A stretch of 38,654 nucleotides of DNA from Stemphylium vesicarium (GCA_004380135.1 QXCR01000218.1:1-38654); one strand, 5' to 3'. Counted from the stretch's first letter, positions 1 to 10,691 are shown. The notes: generated by a model from the sequence alone, not told the origin. Made by a program: numbers and translations.

Positions 1-1
1 T

Positions 2-649
2 CAACAGGCTGAAGCGGCCAGAGAACAACTTCAATCGTTGCAGTCGGAGCTCCAAAAATATATGATAAAGCTGATGCTTCCTCCTAGCTGGGCTTTCGAG
101 ATGACCGAAGTAGATATCCACCAATCTGCGGGGTGGCACCGACTGAGCGATGCGAATGACTGGATCCCTGGCCAGACGACAATGGGCGAAGAGATCCTCG
201 GATACAGAGCGGACACAACGACCGGAATTTCAGCAAGGACCGGCGAACCCGGGCAGGTCTTGGGCGCCATCCGGTTTGTGATCCGAGTGAAGAAACCCAA
301 TCCAATTGAGATCGTCAACGAGGCTCGGGTAGGGATTCCAGCTGTGATGGCCTACCTGAGGCTTCCTACGGAGCAGAAGTGCAACATTGCGCGGATTGAT
401 CGACAGTACAACCGAATGGATAGTTCCAGATTGGGCGATATCATGGGGGTCGCACACAGTCCTTATGGAACCACACATACTAGACTTCCTTGGGGAGTAA
501 TATGGATTTTATATGACGGACAACCTCGTCTAATGGACCGGACGGGGTTACGGCTCGTCAAGGGACGTGATAAAGCAGACAAGATGATCAACAAATTCCT
601 CGAGAGCATTGGCGAGGAGCGGAGTGGTCCCATGGGACTACGTAATTAA
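2..649 (+). CDS. 5'-truncated hypothetical protein with N-terminal coiled coil
   Basis: The frame is open from the window edge, so the real start lies upstream. The first visible residues (QQAEAAREQLQSLQSELQ) form a Q/E/L-rich amphipathic helix typical of a coiled-coil end. About 190 residues of mixed globular sequence follow, ending in a basic tail (GRDKADKMINKF) and a TAA stop at 647-649. No signal peptide, membrane segment or known catalytic motif is visible. I do not recognise the family. Codon use looks like that of the other genes here and the frame has no lesion. The downstream neighbour is a patatin-like remnant on the same strand about 500 bp away, and nothing ties the two functionally. 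Confidence 0.6.
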   Translation, partial: QQAEAAREQLQSLQSELQKYMIKLMLPPSWAFEMTEVDIHQSAGWHRLSDANDWIPGQTTMGEEILGYRADTTTGISARTGEPGQVLGAIRFVIRVKKPNPIEIVNEARVGIPAVMAYLRLPTEQKCNIARIDRQYNRMDSSRLGDIMGVAHSPYGTTHTRLPWGVIWILYDGQPRLMDRTGLRLVKGRDKADKMINKFLESIGEERSGPMGLRN

Positions 650-1137
650 GGACAGGGCCATCGTTGACTGCCCTGGGAATACGGCTCAATGCAGCTTCCC
701 TGGCACATGGGCACCGCCGACAGCCCGGCATGGTAGGCAGTGAAAAGCTCTGGAAGGATGCTGTAGTGGACGAGTAATCTGTCACACGATGCAGTTAGGG
801 AAGACAAGAATTTACAATAACTACACTGTAGCATGCACTCGGTAAGCTCACTCTGCTCTTTTCCTCCATACTCGATAGCTAGCTCTATGCCGGCAGAGCC
901 CCTACCCACGCCTCTAAGACTCTATAGCTCCTGCGTTCTGCTTCTATTTTTTGTTTTTGTGTCTTCTCTCTTTCGTCCGCACTGTCATTCTCTCGCACCC
1001 GCTACTTGTCCATCAGGGTCTAGACTTGTTAGAACAATTACAATGCAGAACATGGTAGAAGTGTATAACTCCCTTATCTAAGCCTAGGGATCTAATATCA
1101 CTCTATTCATGCGGAGTCTTACCCCCTGTCAGCATGA
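650..1137. other. Intergenic stretch without a supported gene
   Basis: No open frame here has protein-like composition. The longest one (833-1081, plus) is S/P/L-rich and has no splice or family support. The 3' UTR of the truncated gene upstream presumably lies at the left end. Confidence 0.5.
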
Positions 1138-2574
1138 TGTTGTAACTGCGTAAGCAGTGTCGGTCCGAGGCTGCGGATCAACAATTTTATTGCTATCTGT
1201 TGTCGTGTTGTGATGTTTGTGTACAAGAGCTCTCAGCTCAGAGGTAAGTGCAGTTGCCTACCGGGCAGTGCCTGCTGCAATAGAATACTATGTGACTCTA
1301 ATCACGTGGTTATAATTAGATGTCGTACGCGCTAAGAAGGCGCATAATGACATTAGTGTTGGTGATGCGTAAGTCCTATCCAAAAACTTCCGCTGGGCGA
1401 TTCTAATAAGTTCAGAGCATGCTGTACCTCGGCTGCGCCCTGGTTTTTCAAGCCTCAAGCGGTGCGCAGTCTAGGCATCTATCAAGACGGGGGGTTCCAA
1501 CACAACAACCCGGCTAGCATAGCTCAAGGGGAAAGCCGGCTTCCTTGGCCCAAGAAAGGCAATCCCGATTTCGCTCTGTCCTCAGGCACCGTGACGTCGG
1601 TGGTGCCCGCAAGCCTGAGGCTCACGACCTCGCGTTTCTACGTGCGGCTATTAAAAAGCTTTATGCGCAACTTGGATGGGGAAGACGCATGGAAACGGTT
1701 TTATAACTCGTTAGATCCAAACACGCGATATGGGTATCCCAGGCTAAATGTGAGATTCACTGGCCCAGAGCCTAGCTTGGACGACGCACTCCAGATACCC
1801 AATCTCAAAGCTGCAGCTCAAAGGGAGATCGAGGGGGATCAAGACACTGTCGAGTCCGTCATAGACGCGATGGTAGCATCTATGTTCTACTTTGAACTGG
1901 ATGCACTGCCTACTATTGAAGGAAACAGTCATTTTTGCTCAGATTATACTCTCTGTCGCCTTGCCCTTCCAACAGAAGGCCTCCAGCACCTATACACCCA
2001 GCTTCAAGCTACCTCTTTATGGTTCCTTGTGCAAGGAAGTCCTACCCCTTTTATTAAACCCGTACCCGAAGGGATACCACTATTCAAAAGACGAGTGTCA
2101 TTTCGCGTCGAAAGTCTAGAAGAGTTTGTTACCTTCTCGATCGGGGGCACCACCAGTATAACAAGGTCGATTAGCGGTTTCCCAACTACACTTGCAAACC
2201 TGATTGAAAGCCAGTGCCTTATGAAGCCTTTCGGCACTCTCGATCATGCAGTCTCAGGAAAGCCGCTCCCCGCAATACCAGAAAAACGCCCAAATGCGAG
2301 TCTTCAGCGCAACTCCGGCTCCAAAAAGTCAGGAACAAGTGCTGTTTTTTTTTTATCAGCTACAGTAGTGAAGCTACTCATGGGCGTCGCTGTCGCTTCC
2401 GCCAGCCCGATATCGAGAGCTGCCTCGCTTTTCGGCGAAGCGCCATGCGAGGTTGGTCTCAAGTGTTTCTGCGGCCGGCAAATGAGGCCGGCAGCTGGTG
2501 CTACGGTGTCTTCGTGCCTTCCGCATTGCCGGTCGTCGGTTGCACCTGCTTTTTCAAGTGCTTCATGGTGCTAG
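1138..2574 (+). pseudogene. Patatin-like phospholipase remnant (C-terminal half, no nucleophile region)
   Basis: Patatin-like proteins are lipid acyl hydrolases with a GXSXG serine and a DGG aspartate dyad. In Pezizomycotina many are linked to NLRs and Starship elements. Three exons can be joined in frame: open sequence ending at 1243, then 1320-1368, then 1416-2574. The introns are 1244-1319 (GTAAGT..TTAG) and 1369-1415 (GTAAGT..CTAATAAG..TTCAG). The joined frame gives the hallmark TSAAPWFFKP followed by YQDGGFQHNNPAS, which contains the catalytic-dyad Asp (DGG) and the conserved NNP. RFYVRLLKSF, TRYGYPRLNV and FYFELDALP then follow as in the family C-terminus. The GXSXG nucleophile elbow and glycine-rich oxyanion loop are absent upstream, where the frame meets a TGA at 1135. 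Beyond about residue 270 of the last exon the sequence becomes low-complexity and is probably read-through. I read this as a decayed copy; a transferred fragment is possible. Confidence 0.75.
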
Positions 2575-3019
2575 TGGCTTGGGTTGGTTGTGTCGTTGCT
2601 TTGTGTGAGAGGCTGTCTTGCCTGCTGAATACTGGTGCTGCGTGCTCTTGAATCGGGGTGCGTGACAAGACGGGTCTCCACGGCAGCTCCATCGTAATAC
2701 GATAGTTGAGTGCAACGTTCACCAGCGCCCCGCTAAGCGTGCCAAGAGCCCATGTTCGATCGTCAAACTCTATAACTTCTCCTGTTCATTGATCAAGCAC
2801 TCTGCTCTACTTTAACACCATCCGTTAATGAAAATCGCGTAATATTCACGCTTAATACAACTGTATGGCGACTTTCATCAATATCCGTTCACAGGGTAAG
2901 TTTATTCGAATGATAGGATGGCTATGAACCTCATTCATCTCCAGGGACTGTCTACTTTACTACATGCCGACATGGTAAAGATAGCAACATACTGCAACAA
3001 TTTTCAGGCAAGTTACTAG
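2575..3019. other. Gap with no supported gene
   Basis: AT-richer sequence with scattered stops on both strands. A strong splice-donor-like GTAAGT occurs near 2896 but I could not join it in frame to the fragment at 3020. Confidence 0.45.
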
Positions 3020-3283
3020 GCAAAACAAGAGGTAAACTACGTTGTCGAAGCACGAGTGCAAGACTGCTTACTTGTGCGTCCAGAAACCACATTCGACGCG
3101 TTGTATTCCCACTTTGCTGGAAGATGGCATCAACAAGACGATATTGTACATCCTTTCAGTGACTGGCGATGCGTTGATGACCACCGACACGTTCAGATTG
3201 GAACAGTCTGGACTTTCGATCTCGACAGCGACATTCTGCGCATGGATAAAGAGAGGCTTGAACCTCAATTGACCGAAAGGTAA
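3020..3283 (+). pseudogene. Orphan conserved-looking protein fragment
   Basis: An open frame bounded by a TAG (3017-3019) and a stop at 3281-3283 encodes about 87 residues including VRPETTFDALYSHFAGRW, VHPFSDWRCVDD and GTVWTFDLDSDILRMDK. The composition (W/D/H-rich, regular hydrophobics) is strongly protein-like and resembles an internal segment of a larger fungal protein that I cannot name. No start or splice context places it in a complete gene. It abuts the 3' end of the FunK1 pseudogene, so it may be debris from the same insertion or deletion events. It could alternatively be one exon of a gene whose other exons I failed to find. Confidence 0.4.
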
Positions 3284-3365
3284 CCGAAGGCCGGAGCGAG
3301 ATTAGCTGTGTTTCGACAGTGGAGGAATACCCAAAGATCTTGTTGGAGACTAGTAGTAAGGGGAT

Positions 3366-5778
3366 TTACCCTAATACGCTACTATGCCTTACCACTTGTG
3401 GTAGTAACGACTCTGAGTTTTCCAGATCCGTTCGCGCCAATCGAAGAATCCCCTTCATTCGAGAATACAATGTCTTGTCCTCATTCTCCCACGGTTTATC
3501 CATCGGGAAGACCGCCTTTCGCAGCCTATTCACATATGGAATCAACGGCTGGTAGTATGGCGTGAAGGCTTTGGTGATCCGATGAAGGAAATGTCTTTCC
3601 CTACTCACAAGCCCTGACTTCAATTCCGCCAATTCCTCCATGTTCACGTAATTCCACTTCTCAAACTCCGTCGCCCCAACATCTTTGGCTGGTCCATCAT
3701 AATGAATGCATATCCAGAAGAGGACCCAGAAGAACGACTCGAGATCGTGCATGAACGAATGGTTCCCTTCATCGAGAAGCACCCCAATTGCCATGAACGC
3801 TCGCGTGCCTGTCTTCCCTCGCGCCCCTGACGGTTCCTCGCGATTCTCCTTGATCGCAAGATCAAGATCGATTAGAAACGCGGGCCAAGAAGGATCATCG
3901 TCTTCCTCGTTGATCATGAGGTTGTTCGGTGAGATATCGCATTGTAGCATGCCGGCCCGTATGTGTAACGACTCGTATCCGTTAATACAGCGTTCTAGCG
4001 CAGTTAGAAGGCTGACTATCGAACTGGCCTTGTAAATGGGTTTCCCGTAGTCGTGGACAACAACACGGCGGTGGACTCGATTCGCCACAGCATGCTTTAT
4101 TGGGGAGCTTGAGCAAGTGCGCTTACTAGGCGGCAATGGTAGTGCTGTGCAACTCGAAGATCACTTCCGCCCACTAGTGTTGCTGCTGCTTCTGTCTCTC
4201 CGCGAGGCCCGTTGTCCGGTTGTGCTTGGTGGCGGCATTAACTTTTCTGGCTTATAGTTCGTTGCCTTGGTTATGTCCGGGCCTTTCCGTACGTTTGCGC
4301 GGATGTCGTCGTCTTGACTGCCTACACTGACCGTCTCATGGTGTAAGTACCTGGCAACGTTTATCACCCCCTTCTCAGTCGCCTCGCGTAACAATTCGCC
4401 TTCCTCTTCGCGCTCTGGATACTGCCATGAATCCTTAACAACAAGCGACGTGTCGGGATCTTCTTCTCTATGAGTTTTCCAGCAGGTTGTTGCTCGACCA
4501 GCGACGCAAGGCACCCGCTTTATCAATCTGTCAATGACAAGGCGCTCTTTCCCATTTTCCCGCTCAACCTCAATGTACCGCTTGTCTCCAACTGTGATGA
4601 TCGTGGGGTCGAACCCTAGCTGTTCCTCATTCATCCAGAGAAACCCAAGCACTGCAGACACGAACTGCAGCCCATCCTCATTAATGTTAAATTGCTCGGA
4701 GGCGATGCCCCCAAGTCGGTCGAATGTCCATATTCGCATCAGGGATCCGCAGAGAGTAAAGCCAAGAACGAAGCGGCGGCTGTCTTGGGCAACGAGCACC
4801 TCCCTCGTTTATCGGCCAAGGTCGAGCCACGTCTTGGACGCTTTGTCGGCTGACGGGTTGCTCTTAAGCTCTCCAGGTATGAGGATCTGTGACCAGCGGC
4901 ACTTCGAGTCCACGCCAGCGTCCGGATCGTCCACAAAGCCAACATCCAGCTTGCGGTCGGCAGTGGAGCCTTGCAAGGGTCGATGGGGCTGTGCCAGCGG
5001 TCGCCGTCGACTCCGAGGGGCTGACAGGTGCTCATCCGCAAAGTCCAGAAGCTGGTCTATAAGTGGTGCGAACCAGCTCAAGACATCCTTTTCCTTTGCC
5101 TCTTCAGGCCAGCCCTGCCAGCCGCTCTCCACCCGGTAGAGCGGGCTATCTCCTTCCTTGCACTTGTCGAATACGGCCAGTGCCGCCTGTCTCAGACCTG
5201 GCACATCTCCGAAGAACGCATCCAAGAAACCGGGTATGCCAATGTATAGGTGTCCTAGCTCTTCCTTCAGCACATCGTCTACGTGTTTGCGGTGCTCGTT
5301 CGAGTTCGCAAACTGCCCGTGTTGATGGACAAGGGTGTTTGTTGGAAGGACGAGGTAGGGCGGGGTGGGGGCGTCGATTCGGTGACGGCCTTGTAGACTG
5401 CATTCCAGACGAATTCGTCGGGCTGACGTTTGAGGATTGCGTCGAGCAGAGGTCGTCCTCGTTCGACGTCGAAATCGTCAGAACTGACTACGCCATGAAG
5501 CCGCGAGAGGTCGTTGAAGAGGCTTTTACTCCCATTCCGGGAATATAGGAGTCGAGTGGCAGAGTAACCAGCAGGTTTTGGGTATCTGAAATGGCGTTAG
5601 AACTGCGCAGTAAAGATAGTTAGCTTGTACTACTTTCATCGCTCATCTGCTCAAGCGCTTGCGAAGAATTAGGAACGCCGATGTCATCGCATATCGAGTT
5701 GAACTGATTGCGAAAGCCATCTAATCCTTCACCTATCGGTGTAGACCGTATGACCTGCGACTGCGATTGCGTAGACAT
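3366..5778 (-). pseudogene. FunK1-type fungal protein kinase pseudogene
   Basis: FunK1 kinases are a fungal-expanded protein-kinase-like family. Exon 1 (5631-5778, ATG at 5778, starting MSTQSQSQV) is joined by a 45-nt intron (5586-5630, GTACAAG..CATTTCAG) to the rest. The family landmarks follow in order: SLFNDLSRLHGVVSSDDF, WNAVYKAVTESTPPPRP, PLQGSTADRKLDVGFVDD, RRFVLGFTLCGSLMRIW, FDRLGGIASEQF, catalytic loop GMLQCDISPNNLMI (the usual D and N retained), LIDLDLAI in the DFG position and GTRAFMAIGVLL. Four lesions break it. Two are 1-nt deletions, near 5531-5533 (a G run) and near 5310-5312. Two are in-frame stops: TAA at 4809-4811, just before the conserved REV..QDSRRFVLGF block, and TGA at 4161-4163, best explained as CGA to TGA. 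The family-length C-terminus ends at 3366. No functional kinase can be translated. Confidence 0.88.
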
Positions 5779-6334
5779 TCTCGAAGAGGCATATAAGTCG
5801 CCAAATAATGCTACAGCGCCGTCGCGCACAAAGCCGCTAGCAATTCTACCCAGAAAGGGCGAAAAAAGACTAGGAGTGATGAAGAGAAACGTGCGATGTA
5901 GGGTAGCGATGGCAAGAGAAGGTAGCGGCTGCGCGCGACAACGCGCGGGCCCAAGGAGGCTGGCTCGGCACCACGTCGGTACCCCAAGAGGTTGGTTGGT
6001 CTGTGCGTTAATGGCACGGTTGCAACACTCGCTATCTATGCCTTCGCCTTCGCTCTTTAGCGGGCACAGTAAACACAACACAGTCTAGTCCACCCGCACC
6101 CCACCGCTGCCGAAGCGACAGGGCCGCGCTTGCTTCTCCTCCTTCGTGCAGAACACGCTAGGCACTTTAGGCTAGGCGCACCATGGGTCACTGCAGTGAC
6201 TTTTACCGGTATCTATAAGAAGCGGCGCAGCATGTGTCTTGACCTACATTATCGTCACCCACCATCGACACGTTAACCTTCTTATCCAACCTCAGAGAGC
6301 TACGAGCACCCTCAAACTCTGCCCTGACTTCAGC
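5779..6334. other. Divergent intergenic region between the FunK1 pseudogene and the sirtuin gene
   Basis: About 550 bp separating two divergently oriented starts. It has a GC-rich patch (about 5920-6000) and no protein-like frame. A TATA-like TATAAG at 6214-6219 serves the sirtuin side. Confidence 0.5.
6214..6219 (+). promoter_or_regulatory. TATA-like element upstream of the sirtuin gene
   Basis: TATAAG lies about 115 bp before the ATG at 6335, a usual distance when a short 5' UTR is present. Confidence 0.35.
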
Positions 6335-7232
6335 ATGGATGGTGCTGATACTGGCGATAATTCTGCTTGGTTAGCTTTTGCAGGTTACCTGGAAACATCT
6401 CCACGGGTTCTGTGCCTCGTGGGTGCGGGGCTCAGCGCACCATCTGGCCTGGCTACCTGGCGTGGGACGAACGGATTATGGAACGACATCAATTTGAGAG
6501 AGCTTGCCTCACCCAAAAAGTTTCAAGAGGATCCAGTCACAGTGTGGAGCTTTTACGGCGAGCGTTTACTCAAGTCATTGGAGGCTCAACCAAATGCAGC
6601 ACATCATGCGCTAGCGGCTCTTGCTAGGTGGCATAAAGGATGGTTAACTGTCAGTCAAAATGTCGATGGTAAGGATATTAGCCTGGAAGACAGGAATCAT
6701 GCGGGCGGTGCGCTAATGTCATAACACAGGGCTTCTCGAGCAAACCGATCATCCCTCATCAAGGCTACTGGACATTCACGGCACATTGAAGGTTGTTCGA
6801 TGTACCACATGCGATTACGACACCAACGTTCATAAGCCGCAAGATCTTCCGTTCCTGCTGTCGCTGTCCAATGCTAATGATCAATCGCGGTCGGTAATAT
6901 CATCTGACCTTCCGCGTTGCCCCAAATGTACAAATTTATTGCGCCCAGGAGTCGTTTGGTTCGGTGAGACACTCGCTGCCGGTGCACCAGATAGAATTGA
7001 CGAGTGGATATCAGAAGAACGCATCGATCTGGTGATCGCTGCTGGTACAAGCTTGGAAGTTTACCCAGCTGCGGAATGGGTGAATACAGCGCGAGAATGT
7101 GGAGCATCTTTGGCGGTCATTGATGCGAACAGAGATCACGGACTGGCGGATGATTTAAATGATAATGACTGGTTCTTCGAAGGAGATATCGCAATCATTC
7201 TACCTAGAATACTGAATCTTCTCAATCATTAA
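6335..7232 (+). CDS. Sir2-family NAD-dependent protein deacylase (SIRT5/CobB-like)
   Basis: Two exons, 6335-6668 and 6730-7232, are joined across a 61-nt intron (GTAAGG..AACACAG) and give 278 residues. The motifs are classical: GAGLSAPSG and TWRG (residues 30-44, NAD binding), SQNVDGLLEQ (about 107-116), IHGTL with catalytic His128, zinc cysteines CTTC (136, 139) and CPKC (175, 178), RPGVVWFGE (about 183-191) and AAGTSLEVYPAA. FYGER places Tyr74 and Arg77 in the Y-x-x-R arrangement that in human SIRT5 and bacterial CobB binds negatively charged acyl groups. Desuccinylase or demalonylase activity is therefore likely in addition to, or instead of, deacetylation; that is inference. The ATG at 6335 was chosen because the frame further upstream (to 6239) has no ATG before family-typical sequence. 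No lesion is seen. The N-terminus is short, without a clear mitochondrial presequence. Confidence 0.92.
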
Positions 7233-7452
7233 CGTGATACAAGAGAATAATACTATTATCATCCTCACCGTGCCACAATGATGTTCCTTCTGTTGTGTGT
7301 TTCGCTCCTTCATGGTCGATACGGGATCTCAAGATCCGTGTTTCCATGATGCAATTGTGGTCACGTGTAACAAAGGTGCCAAGCAACTAGGTGAGGATAA
7401 GAATAAATTGTTCAAGTAAATTCCTGCATCCACCGTTCATCCTCTCTCCACT

Positions 7453-8205
7453 ATGTCTGCTCTCACTGACGATCAAATCATCTCGCTCTGTCACGATCCA
7501 ACGACCAAAGTTCTCTCAGCGCAGCAGTGCTCAAACAAGGTGGTGCTCATCATGGACAGCCTAGCCGTGAAGTTCGGACATTTTGTTACCGCTGAAGAAT
7601 TCAAGAACCAACAGGCCGCGCAGCAGTGTCTCAACGCAGACATTGTCAACGTACCGAGAGCCTATCGGTTCGTGCAGAAAGAGGCAGTTGGATACATCGT
7701 AATGGATTACGTCGATGGCAAAACGCTTGACCTGGTGAGCGCCAGAAGCATGGCTGAGGAGCTGGGCAAGGTCTTAGATTATATCCATCGACAGGAAGCA
7801 ACCATTCCTGGATCACTTGGAGGCGGACCGGTGTCTGGTGTGCTCTGGCCTGAACATGAAGAGGTGGAGTTTTCGAAGTCTGACGATCTCCAACTTTGGT
7901 TCGATCAACATTCACCCAGCTCAGGGCACAAACTTGATCTTCGTCGCCATTCACTATCTATGTGTCACCTGGATTTCAATCCAAGAAACATTATGGTCAA
8001 TGGCAACGGCATCTATCTCGTCGACTGGTCTTCCGCCGGGTATTTCCCTCGATTCTTTGAGCATATATTGTACCAGTTCCTCCCGCAAGATCTTGGCTTC
8101 TTCAATCTTCTGAGACCATTTCTCACTCCCTTGTCCGATGAAGAACTGGAGAGCGCACAGACTGCGTTGGAAACTTTGCAACACAGTCAATTTCGTGTTT
8201 TGTAA
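7453..8205 (+). CDS. Aminoglycoside-phosphotransferase-like (APH family) kinase-fold protein
   Basis: A single-exon gene of 250 residues in the fungal APH/phosphotransferase-enzyme family (small-molecule kinase fold, substrate unknown). The hinge-like YIVMDYVDGKTLD (residues 81-93) precedes the catalytic loop CHLDFNPRNIMV (171-182; Asp174 as base, Asn179 for metal). LVDWSSAGYFPRFFE follows, with Asp191 in the DFG position. The N-lobe contains VVLIMDSLAVKFG, with Lys40 a candidate for the ATP-binding lysine. The ATG at 7453 follows a clean leader with ataaat-type AT-rich sequence about 45 nt upstream. These proteins are abundant in Pezizomycotina and most have no known substrate. The neighbouring sirtuin is on the same strand 220 bp upstream but there is no evidence of shared regulation. 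Confidence 0.88.
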   Translation: MSALTDDQIISLCHDPTTKVLSAQQCSNKVVLIMDSLAVKFGHFVTAEEFKNQQAAQQCLNADIVNVPRAYRFVQKEAVGYIVMDYVDGKTLDLVSARSMAEELGKVLDYIHRQEATIPGSLGGGPVSGVLWPEHEEVEFSKSDDLQLWFDQHSPSSGHKLDLRRHSLSMCHLDFNPRNIMVNGNGIYLVDWSSAGYFPRFFEHILYQFLPQDLGFFNLLRPFLTPLSDEELESAQTALETLQHSQFRVL

Positions 8206-8850
8206 GTTACAAATCGGATGAACCCAGACGCCACTAACCAGGGCCATCAATCAGTCAGGGGGCCAAAGCTTCCCAGAGAGCACGCATCGGAGCGTAGGCT
8301 TATGAAGTACTCGATCACGGGCGGCGACGGATGTGTGTGAGGATGGTGATCGGCTCCTTGACGGCGATCGACTCCTGAGCGGTGGAGGCTTCGATCTTGT
8401 GTGCACTAGGTCTGAGCTGCGATGAAAGGTGCTGCGCGTCAGGAGGAGGGAATTTTTTGGCATTTTGACTTGTCGTAGCCGCAGGAGGGGTCCAACTGAA
8501 ACATCGGCGCTGAAAAGGGCATTGAAAGAGATTAACAATTTACTTCGCCGGCTTCCCGCATTTGATACGATCGATAGCGCCCGGTGAATTGCAGATCGAC
8601 GTCTCCATCAATAGCGTCCTACAAAAATGCACAGGATCCTTCGTTTCAAAAATCAGCATCCTGCAATTCATGGGAAATCTTATTTCGACGTTCATGTTTG
8701 ACGGCCAATGAGAAGGTGTATAGTGCTAAGCACGGCAGTTACTCGCTCCACCAAAAAAAATCAAATAGTCTAAGGTAGAGCAGTGCTAAGCTTCATTCTT
8801 CTACAGTATTCCCACTAAAACGCATCATCTGAGGGCCTCCCATGCTACCT
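8206..8850. other. Convergent intergenic region
   Basis: This lies between the 3' ends of the APH gene (plus) and the DUF7770 gene (minus). The minus frame 8251-8538 is arginine/serine-rich low complexity without an ATG in a good position, so I do not call it. Confidence 0.5.
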
Positions 8851-9417
8851 CTACTGCGTTATCCCATAAATCAATGGTGATGGTTGAGAGCGAGGTTGCA
8901 TCACGCCCATATGATCAGGACTAATTGACCAGAAGCTGTGTAGGTACTGCCAAAGTCGTGCAGCACTTCCTGGGGCAATATATTGCGCCGTCTCGAGATG
9001 CTTGATGGCCAAATAGCTGGTTCGTCAGCCATTGATGGTTAAAGGATACATGGATAAAACTCACATCCAGTGCCTGCATCCAGATCCTTCTGATGAAAAC
9101 TCGAACTTGTGGAGCTTGTTGTTACGGATGACTTGGCTAATATAGCCGACTGGCACATTGTTCGAGGTTGGGGGAAAGTCAACCGTAAGTACACAATTGT
9201 TTGTGATGGCGTAGGCGTGGGCAACAACCATATAGACTGTGTCATTGTTCGTCTCATCAATGGTCATGTGGCAGCGAAGTGAGCCTGCTACTGTATTGCT
9301 CGTCGGAGTGTTCTTGAACTGGATGTTGAGAGACCAATGATTGTAGTCTTGGGAGAGCGGATGGCAGACAGCTTGGATTTTATGAAGTATTCGAGTGTCG
9401 TTACCAAAGTCCGTCAT
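8851..9417 (-). CDS. DUF7770-type fungal protein of unknown function
   Basis: Exon 1 (9065-9417) joins exon 2 (8851-9016) over a 48-nt intron (9017-9064, GTGAGT..ACCAG), giving 172 residues. The match to the fungal DUF7770 pattern is by eye. It has NHWSL near residue 26, a beta-rich middle with SLRCHMTID and AHAYAITNN, then the signature GSGCRHW. Only splicing continues this as IYLAIKHLETAQYI and GSAARLWQYLHSFW; unspliced, the frame stops right after GCRHWM. A probable 51-nt intron sits in the 5' UTR (9418-9468, GTATGT..CTAG), ending directly before the ATG, and a TATA box is found at 9549-9554. No catalytic residues are known for the family. The gene looks intact. Confidence 0.78.
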
Positions 9418-9548
9418 CTAGCGGGCGTTAATGACAGACCAAGGCTTGGGGAAAGGGAAAGGACATACCGTGAACTAATCAGTTACGTGACTTCCGATGA
9501 GGTGGATTGTGCGAGGTTGGGATGGTTGGGCTCGTGGACTTGCGGGTT

Positions 9549-9554
9549 CTTATA
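9549..9554 (-). promoter_or_regulatory. TATA box of the DUF7770 gene
   Basis: TATAAG on the minus strand, about 80 bp upstream of the proposed 5'-UTR intron donor at 9468 and 132 bp before the ATG. The spacing supports a leader with an intron. Confidence 0.45.
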
Positions 9555-10481
9555 TCTGAAACTGATAGCGTTTAACCGGATAAATCGTAAGATATCTTTC
9601 GTTCATTATCGCTCATCTTGATTCTACAAGCCTTGCGCAAGCCTCTACAGTGATTCATGCAAGACAAACTGCTCCTTTCCAGAACTGTCAAACGTCCTTG
9701 GTGCATGGTGAGCGAGGATCTCCATCCATCCCAGCTCCTATTTACTCAACGAGATTCAGCATGCCACCTGTGTGAAAACGGTAACGCCCATGGAAACATG
9801 TAAGCGGCGCTGGGCCAACACACATGCCTGGGATAATACGAAGTGCTTTCCTCCTCCATCACCACCTGCATCATGCAAGCCCTGCAAGGCATGAACGACT
9901 ATCCTCCGACAGCGAATAAAGGACACTTACGGCCCGTCCTCAAATCTCGGAATGGTAGGTTTTACAGCGATCACGAGACGCATGCTAGAAGCGAGGTCAC
10001 TTATCGGTGAGCGTAGGACCTGAGTTTCCGTCCATGAGTGATTTTCGTAATGTGCGCGGCAGACTAGTTGCATTACAGTATCCCTGTAGATCTAACAGAA
10101 GGACCTCTGGGCGTCATCCTCACAGAGGCCTCGATCTGGTAGTGTGAGGAGTCAGAAGCCCCTGTCAAGGCCAGCCGCCTGCAGGAAGTCATAGAAGGCG
10201 CTACTGCGTTGGACGTACACAGAAGAAGGCAACGGCTAACCTGATACTACTCACTTTTCCAAACATGTAAGACTGTTCTGCAAACAGCAAGTGCGTAATA
10301 AAAGTACGTTGCATATGGCTTGCTTCCATAAGTGTAGGATCACTCAAACGGACCCCATGGAGATACTGTAATGTGGTACATAGCAAATAATTAATGCTCG
10401 TTCAACCTCGTGGCAGAAATACTGCCTGCCTATGCAGATCGAGCGCTGCTCTGTTCATGAACATGTCCAATATTGTAGCGA
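9555..10481. other. Gene-poor stretch
   Basis: No frame with protein-like composition and no splice-joinable set was found on either strand. The sequence is unique at the window scale. Confidence 0.45.
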
Positions 10482-10489
10482 TCCACTAA

Positions 10490-10691
10490 CAGAGATGCCA
10501 ACAATCAAGCCAAGCTGCAATCAAGCCAAATGTGGCCCCTGCTCACTGGCGGCCTAGAATATATAGGTATAGCTATACCTAGATAGAGGGGTGGCACGTC
10601 TCTCTTAGAGGCCCGTGGCTGATCGACAAGGCTAGTGAGCAGGGGCCACATTTGGCTTGATTGCAGCTTGGCTTGATTGTTGGCATCTATG
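10490..10691. mobile_element. hAT-like MITE, 202 bp, with 58-bp terminal inverted repeats and 8-bp target duplication
   Basis: The ends are CAGAGATGCCAACAATC at the left and, read inward from the right, CATAGATGCCAACAATC. The arms 10490-10547 and 10634-10691 are inverted repeats with a single mismatch. Flanking both sides is the direct repeat TCCACTAA (10482-10489 and 10692-10699), an 8-bp duplication as made by hAT transposases, and the CA..TG ends suit hAT. The arms contain an internal repeat (AATCAAGCCAA twice). The loop holds a perfect 18-bp palindrome (10564-10581). There is no coding capacity, so it would be mobilised in trans. The near-perfect arms suggest a recent insertion. Confidence 0.88.

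Noticed and set aside
2214..2651. Plus frame with a Cys-rich hydrophobic tail over the patatin remnant
   Set aside because: It is out of frame with the recognisable patatin sequence and has no features of its own.
8251..8538. Minus R/S-rich frame resembling SR proteins
   Set aside because: Low complexity, non-ATG start, no conserved feature and no splice context.
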